Shown here in pieces: positions 6,830 to 9,266 of a stretch of DNA of 9,266 nucleotides (position 1 is its first letter; each line of letters begins with the position of its first letter). The position numbers and the translations under genes were made by a program. The stretch is from the NCBI GenBank assembly GCA_900555045.1, contig USJW01000154.1, positions 1 to 9,266 on the forward strand. The letters run 5' to 3'. The notes below the pieces were generated by a model. It saw only the letters and a program-made list of their open reading frames with translations. It was not told the origin of the DNA and ran no database searches. The stretch is from an uncultured Clostridium sp. Its GTDB lineage: Bacteria; Bacillota; Clostridia; Lachnospirales; Lachnospiraceae.

Positions 6830-6869
6830 CATTTGCCGGAACAGTGGGCGCAATCCTTGGCTGCAAATG
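6830..6869 (-). repeat. Inverted repeat just upstream of the pyr promoter
   Basis: GCAAATG (6863-6869) and CATTTGC (6830-6836) form perfect 7-bp arms whose centres are 33 bases apart, close to three helical turns. The inner arm ends two bases from the -35 box. This geometry could fit an operator or activator site, but the arms are short and one overlaps the edge of the upstream terminator's T-run region, so chance is possible. Confidence 0.3.
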
Positions 6870-6870
6870 C

Positions 6871-6904
6871 AAAAAAATCCCCACACATTTTTCGTGCGGG
6901 AATT
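6871..6904 (-). terminator. Intrinsic terminator after the dehydrogenase gene
   Basis: On the minus strand AATTCCCGCAC (6904-6894) pairs with GTGTGGGGATT (6886-6876): an 11-bp stem with two G-U pairs and a seven-base loop. The Ts that follow run to 6871, seven in all with two of them inside the stem. It starts 25 bases past the stop codon at 6930. This is the clearest terminator in the window and separates the dehydrogenase unit from the pyr operon. Confidence 0.88.
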
Positions 6905-6929
6905 CCTCTTTTTAAGATATCCCTGTTTT

Positions 6930-7991
6930 CTACGAAAGCCGTCTCACCACCGCATCGCCCACCTGCGCGGTGGTTGCCGTTCCGCCCAGATCCGGCGTCA
7001 AAGCTTCCCGCTCCACCAGAGTCTCCTCCACCGCATCGATGACCTTCTTTCCCCAGTCCTCGTGGCCGAAGAAGTCCAACATCTGGCTGGCCGCCCAGAT
7101 GGAGGCCATGGGGTTTGCCACGCCCTTGCCCGCGATGTCCGGCGCGGAGCCGTGGATGGGCTCGAACATGGACGGGTACTTTCTCTCCGGGTTTAGGTTG
7201 GCCCCAGCCGCCAGGCCCATGCCGCCCGCGATGGCAGCGCCCAGGTCCGTCAGGATGTCGCCGAACAGGTTGCTGGTCACCACGATCTCAAAGCGCCCCG
7301 GATCCTTCACCATGAACATGCTGGCCGCGTCCACCAGGTAGGAGTGGGTCTCCACGTCCGGGAAGTCCCGCCCCACCTCGGCGAAGATCTGATCCCAGAA
7401 TACCATGGAATAATTTAAGGCATTTCCCTTGCTGATACTGGTCAGGCTCTTCTTCTCCTTCCTCGCCAGCTCAAAGGCGTAGCGGATAATCCGCTCGCAG
7501 CCCGCTCTGGAGAACACGCCGTCCTGGATCACCACCTCGTTGGGCTTGCCCTTAAACAGCCAGCTTCCGCTGCCCGCGTACTCGCCCTCGCTGTTCTCCC
7601 GGACAAAGGTCATGTCCACGTCCTCCCGCTTCACGTCCTTGAGCGGGCAGTCCGCGCCCTTAAGCAGCTTCACCGGCCGCAGGTTCACGTACTGGTCGAA
7701 GCTCTTGCGGATGGTGAGTAACAGATCCCACAGGGAGATGTGGTCCGGCACCCCGGGATAGCCCACTGCGCCCAGATAGATGGCGTCGAAGGCGCGAAGT
7801 CTCTCGATCCCGTCCTCGGGCATCATCCTGCCGTTCTTTAAATAGTACTCACATCCCCAGGGGAACCACTCAAACTCGAACCGGAAGCCGCCGTCCAGCT
7901 CGGCCGCCCGCTCCAGCACCTTGACGCCCTCCCGGATCACCTCCGGACCGATTCCATCCCCCGCGATCACTGCGATCTTATAAGTCAACAT
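6930..7991 (-). CDS. Tartrate / D-malate-type dehydrogenase (isopropylmalate dehydrogenase superfamily)
   Basis: A 353-residue NAD-dependent metal-requiring beta-decarboxylating dehydrogenase. With numbering from the ATG at 7991, GDGIGPE is at 11-17, the substrate arginines R95, R105 and R131 lie in IRKSF, NLRP and FVRENSEGEY, Y138 follows, K188 is in SISKGNAL, and the Mg-binding aspartates are D221, D245 and D249. The NAD loop with HGSAPDIAGKGVANP is near 280-294. The segment VPDHISLWDLLL (81-92) and FDQYVNLRP match tartrate/D-malate dehydrogenases (TtuC, DmlA) better than true LeuB, and no leuC or leuD is nearby. Likely reaction: D-malate to pyruvate and CO2, or oxidation of tartrate; the exact 2-hydroxyacid cannot be settled from sequence. 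The start at 7991 is chosen because AAGGAGG ends eight bases before it, against only two bases before the ATG at 7997. A LysR-type regulator precedes it on the same strand, as expected for an inducible catabolic gene. Confidence 0.87.
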   Translation of the reverse strand: MLTYKIAVIAGDGIGPEVIREGVKVLERAAELDGGFRFEFEWFPWGCEYYLKNGRMMPEDGIERLRAFDAIYLGAVGYPGVPDHISLWDLLLTIRKSFDQYVNLRPVKLLKGADCPLKDVKREDVDMTFVRENSEGEYAGSGSWLFKGKPNEVVIQDGVFSRAGCERIIRYAFELARKEKKSLTSISKGNALNYSMVFWDQIFAEVGRDFPDVETHSYLVDAASMFMVKDPGRFEIVVTSNLFGDILTDLGAAIAGGMGLAAGANLNPERKYPSMFEPIHGSAPDIAGKGVANPMASIWAASQMLDFFGHEDWGKKVIDAVEETLVEREALTPDLGGTATTAQVGDAVVRRLS

Positions 7992-8027
7992 ATGCATTTC
8001 CTCCTTTTTTCCGCTTCCGTTTCTTCC

Positions 8028-8092
8028 ATTATAAGCGGTTCCGGCCGCAAACTTAAATATTTGTTTTCTATATTATAATAGGAAATGCTTAT
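8028..8092 (-). promoter_or_regulatory. Promoter and candidate operator between the LysR gene and the dehydrogenase
   Basis: A consensus -10 TATAAT lies at 8033-8028, giving a start near 8021 and a leader of about 30 bases. I see no convincing -35 box, which fits a promoter that needs an activator. Upstream is an AT-rich block with the perfect palindrome TATTATAATA (about 8071-8080), flanked by TTTCC and TAGAAA, in the place where a LysR-type activator would bind. An additional 6-bp repeat CCGCTT/AAGCGG (8011-8016 and 8033-8038) overlaps the -10. No terminator is seen after the LysR gene, so read-through from it is also possible. Confidence 0.5.
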
Positions 8093-8106
8093 GCTTCTCT
8101 TCCGCC

Positions 8107-8982
8107 CTAGCGCCACTCCCCGCGCTTCACAAACTCCATGAGGCGCATGGCGTCCCCGTACAGGCGCTGGCTGTGGCTGTGCACCAGGGAGATCTGAACC
8201 TCCATGGGCGACGCAAGGCCCAGCCCGACAATGCCCTCCGCCCGGTCCGCGATGTCCTTAAACATAAACCCGCAGGCGATGCCCCTGCGGATAAACTCCT
8301 GGATGGTGTAAAATTGGGAGGAATAGTGGATAATGTTGGGCGTGCAGCCCGCCTCCCCGTACCGCTGCTTCACGAACTCGTTCTGGTAGAACCCCTCATG
8401 GAACATGATGAGCGGCTCCCCGCTGATCTCCCGGATGTCCACCCGCCCGCTTCCGGCCAGGGGATGGCCGTCCGGCACGCAGAACACCGTCTCGGTCCGG
8501 ACCATGGGCACCAGCTGGTACTCCACGGGCGAGAGGCGGTCGCTGGGAAGCACCGCCAAATCCAGCTCCCCCGCATCCAAAAGCTGCAAGAGCTCCTTGG
8601 AGCCGCCCTCCCGGGAGAAGATGCGGATCTCGGGGTAGCGCTCCTTGAAGGACGCGTACAATCCCGGAAACAGGAACGTCCCGATCATGGGCGGCACGCC
8701 CAGATTGATCTTCTTGCGGTTGTCCCCCAGGTCGCACATCTCCTGGCACAGGGTGTCCGCCTGCCCGATCAGCGCCTTTGCCCGCTCCTTCAAAAAGCTT
8801 CCCTCCGGCGTCAGGCGGATCTCCTTGCGGCTCCGCTGCAGCAGCGTCACCCCAAACTCCCGCTCCAACTCCTGGATGGCCGCCGACACCGACGGCTGGG
8901 ACACATTCATGGCCTCCGCGGCTTTTGTAAAATTCTGGAACTCACAGACCGCCAGAAAATAGCGAAGCTGAATCAGCTTCAT
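8107..8982 (-). CDS. LysR-type transcriptional regulator
   Basis: A 291-residue DNA-binding regulator. With numbering from the ATG at 8982, the N-terminal winged helix-turn-helix spans about residues 1-58, with the recognition region FTKAAEAMNVSQPSVSAAIQ at 18-37 followed by ELEREFG, then a linker helix. The effector-binding domain begins near 91 (KKINLGVPP) and runs to the end, in the usual two-lobed LysR arrangement. I chose 8982 over the in-frame ATG at 9000 because GGGGAG lies six bases before 8982, nothing resembling a ribosome site precedes 9000, and MKLIQLRYFLAVCE is the usual start of the family. It probably controls the dehydrogenase gene that follows (compare DmlR with DmlA in E. 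coli, which are divergent) or the divergent plus-strand gene at 9254, or both. Its effector is unknown. Confidence 0.93.
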   Translation of the reverse strand: MKLIQLRYFLAVCEFQNFTKAAEAMNVSQPSVSAAIQELEREFGVTLLQRSRKEIRLTPEGSFLKERAKALIGQADTLCQEMCDLGDNRKKINLGVPPMIGTFLFPGLYASFKERYPEIRIFSREGGSKELLQLLDAGELDLAVLPSDRLSPVEYQLVPMVRTETVFCVPDGHPLAGSGRVDIREISGEPLIMFHEGFYQNEFVKQRYGEAGCTPNIIHYSSQFYTIQEFIRRGIACGFMFKDIADRAEGIVGLGLASPMEVQISLVHSHSQRLYGDAMRLMEFVKRGEWR

Positions 8983-9016
8983 CGCGCTCTCCCCTTCCAT
9001 ATTGTCACTGCATTCC

Positions 9017-9025
9017 AGTATAGCA
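9017..9025 (-). promoter_or_regulatory. Extended -10 promoter element of the LysR gene
   Basis: TGC-TATACT on the minus strand (9025-9017) is a good extended -10. There is no convincing -35 box 16-18 bases upstream. The predicted start near 9010 gives a leader of about 28 bases to the ATG at 8982. Confidence 0.5.
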
Positions 9026-9181
9026 CATTTCCACCGTTAGCCGCATATATTTTTCCGGCCCTCTGAACCATACAACACCCCGATCTGCACTACCTCAAAA
9101 GGAATACACCAAATTTTAAAAACTTAGTTATCCATCAGTACAAAATATTATAGATGAATTATCAGAAAAATAAAATAGAAT

Positions 9182-9220
9182 ATTGTAAATAAATGTAGTA
9201 TAATATTATTGTTATTACAA
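9182..9220 (+). promoter_or_regulatory. -10 box and flanking inverted repeat for the plus-strand gene
   Basis: A consensus TATAAT at 9199-9204 would start transcription near 9211, about 43 bases before the ATG at 9254. No good -35 box is visible, but the upstream DNA is A/T-rich. TTGTAA (9183-9188) and TTACAA (9215-9220) form an inverted repeat around the -10 with centres 32 bases apart, a possible operator, although such repeats are easier to find by chance in AT-rich DNA. Confidence 0.4.
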
Positions 9221-9253
9221 ATCTTATCTTGAATTTTTAGTGGGGAGGAAAAA

Positions 9254-9266
9254 ATGGCTTTAGATT
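9254..9266 (+). CDS. Start of a plus-strand gene, cut by the window edge
   Basis: GGGGAGG at 9242-9248 lies five bases before an ATG at 9254-9256, and the frame reads Met-Ala-Leu-Asp before the window ends. The strong ribosome site, and the TATAAT about 50 bases upstream, make a real gene likely. Four residues are too few to say what it encodes. It is divergent from the LysR gene, so it is a candidate target of that regulator. Confidence 0.6.

Larger units (their letters stand above)
8983..9253. promoter_or_regulatory. Divergent intergenic region, very AT-rich on its right side
   Basis: This stretch of about 270 bases separates the LysR gene from a plus-strand gene and holds no gene I can see. 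Its right part is extreme in composition: 9121-9240 has about 21 G or C in 120 bases (roughly 18%), against about 60% in the genes. It carries promoters in both directions and is the natural place for the LysR regulator to bind. Confidence 0.6.

Noticed and set aside
6930..7991. Annotation of the dehydrogenase as leucine-pathway LeuB
   Set aside because: The substrate-loop sequence VPDHISLWDLLL and the FDQY segment fit tartrate/D-malate dehydrogenases better, and no leuA, leuC or leuD is nearby. The superfamily is certain; only the substrate is open.
8173..9066. Long open frame of 297 codons on the plus strand opposite the LysR gene
   Set aside because: It mirrors the LysR gene in GC-rich DNA, has a low-complexity His/Leu/Arg-rich product and no family resemblance. 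The LysR protein on the other strand is clearly real.
9254..9266. Guess that the truncated gene is a phosphotransferase-system transporter, from the start Met-Ala-Leu-Asp
   Set aside because: Four residues cannot support a family assignment.
1..9266. Search for CRISPR repeats, tRNA or rRNA genes, insertion sequences and phage or defence genes
   Set aside because: No regular direct repeats, no tRNA-like cloverleaf, no transposase or integrase motifs and no nuclease or defence domain was seen in any credible coding frame.

Overview
The window looks like a chromosomal segment of an anaerobic, GC-rich Clostridia bacterium, most likely Lachnospiraceae. The genes are about 60% GC by eye. This placement is an inference from three things: strong Bacillota-type Shine-Dalgarno sites, a class 1B (NAD-linked) dihydroorotate dehydrogenase made of PyrD plus PyrK, and the general look of the proteins. 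There was no database comparison. Apart from the first bases of a gene at the right edge, every gene lies on the minus strand, so the biological order runs from high to low coordinates.

Right part (about 6.87-9.27 kb): a LysR-type regulator (8107-8982) is followed on the same strand by an NAD-dependent beta-decarboxylating dehydrogenase of the tartrate/D-malate type (6930-7991), which ends in a very good intrinsic terminator (6871-6904). Upstream of the regulator is a very AT-rich divergent intergenic region that carries the promoter and start of a plus-strand gene cut off by the window edge (9254 onward).

Centre (about 3.36-6.83 kb): a well-formed promoter (6799-6827) drives a compact pyrimidine operon, pyrF-pyrK-pyrD-pyrE, with gaps of 13-38 bases. 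It covers the last three steps of UMP synthesis: dihydroorotate to orotate (PyrD/PyrK), orotate to OMP (PyrE) and OMP to UMP (PyrF). The earlier genes (carAB, pyrB, pyrC) and pyrR are not in the window, and I see no PyrR-type attenuator in the leader.

Left part (1-3.33 kb): the operon appears to continue, with no terminator, into a cassette of small membrane proteins: a 52-residue single-helix protein (3175-3333, easily missed), a VanZ-family protein (2687-3163), and a three-helix protein whose GTG start overlaps the VanZ stop (2370-2690). A GC-rich stem-loop region (2286-2366) separates these from a 699-residue M29-type metallo-aminopeptidase with complete metal ligands and about 250 extra N-terminal residues. 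A probable terminator lies after it.

The core genes are ordinary. The parts worth a second look are the membrane cassette attached to the UMP operon, the enlarged aminopeptidase, and the regulatory DNA at three places: the pyr leader, the 2.3 kb stem-loop region, and the AT-rich right edge. I do not see a defence system, mobile element, CRISPR array, tRNA or rRNA.
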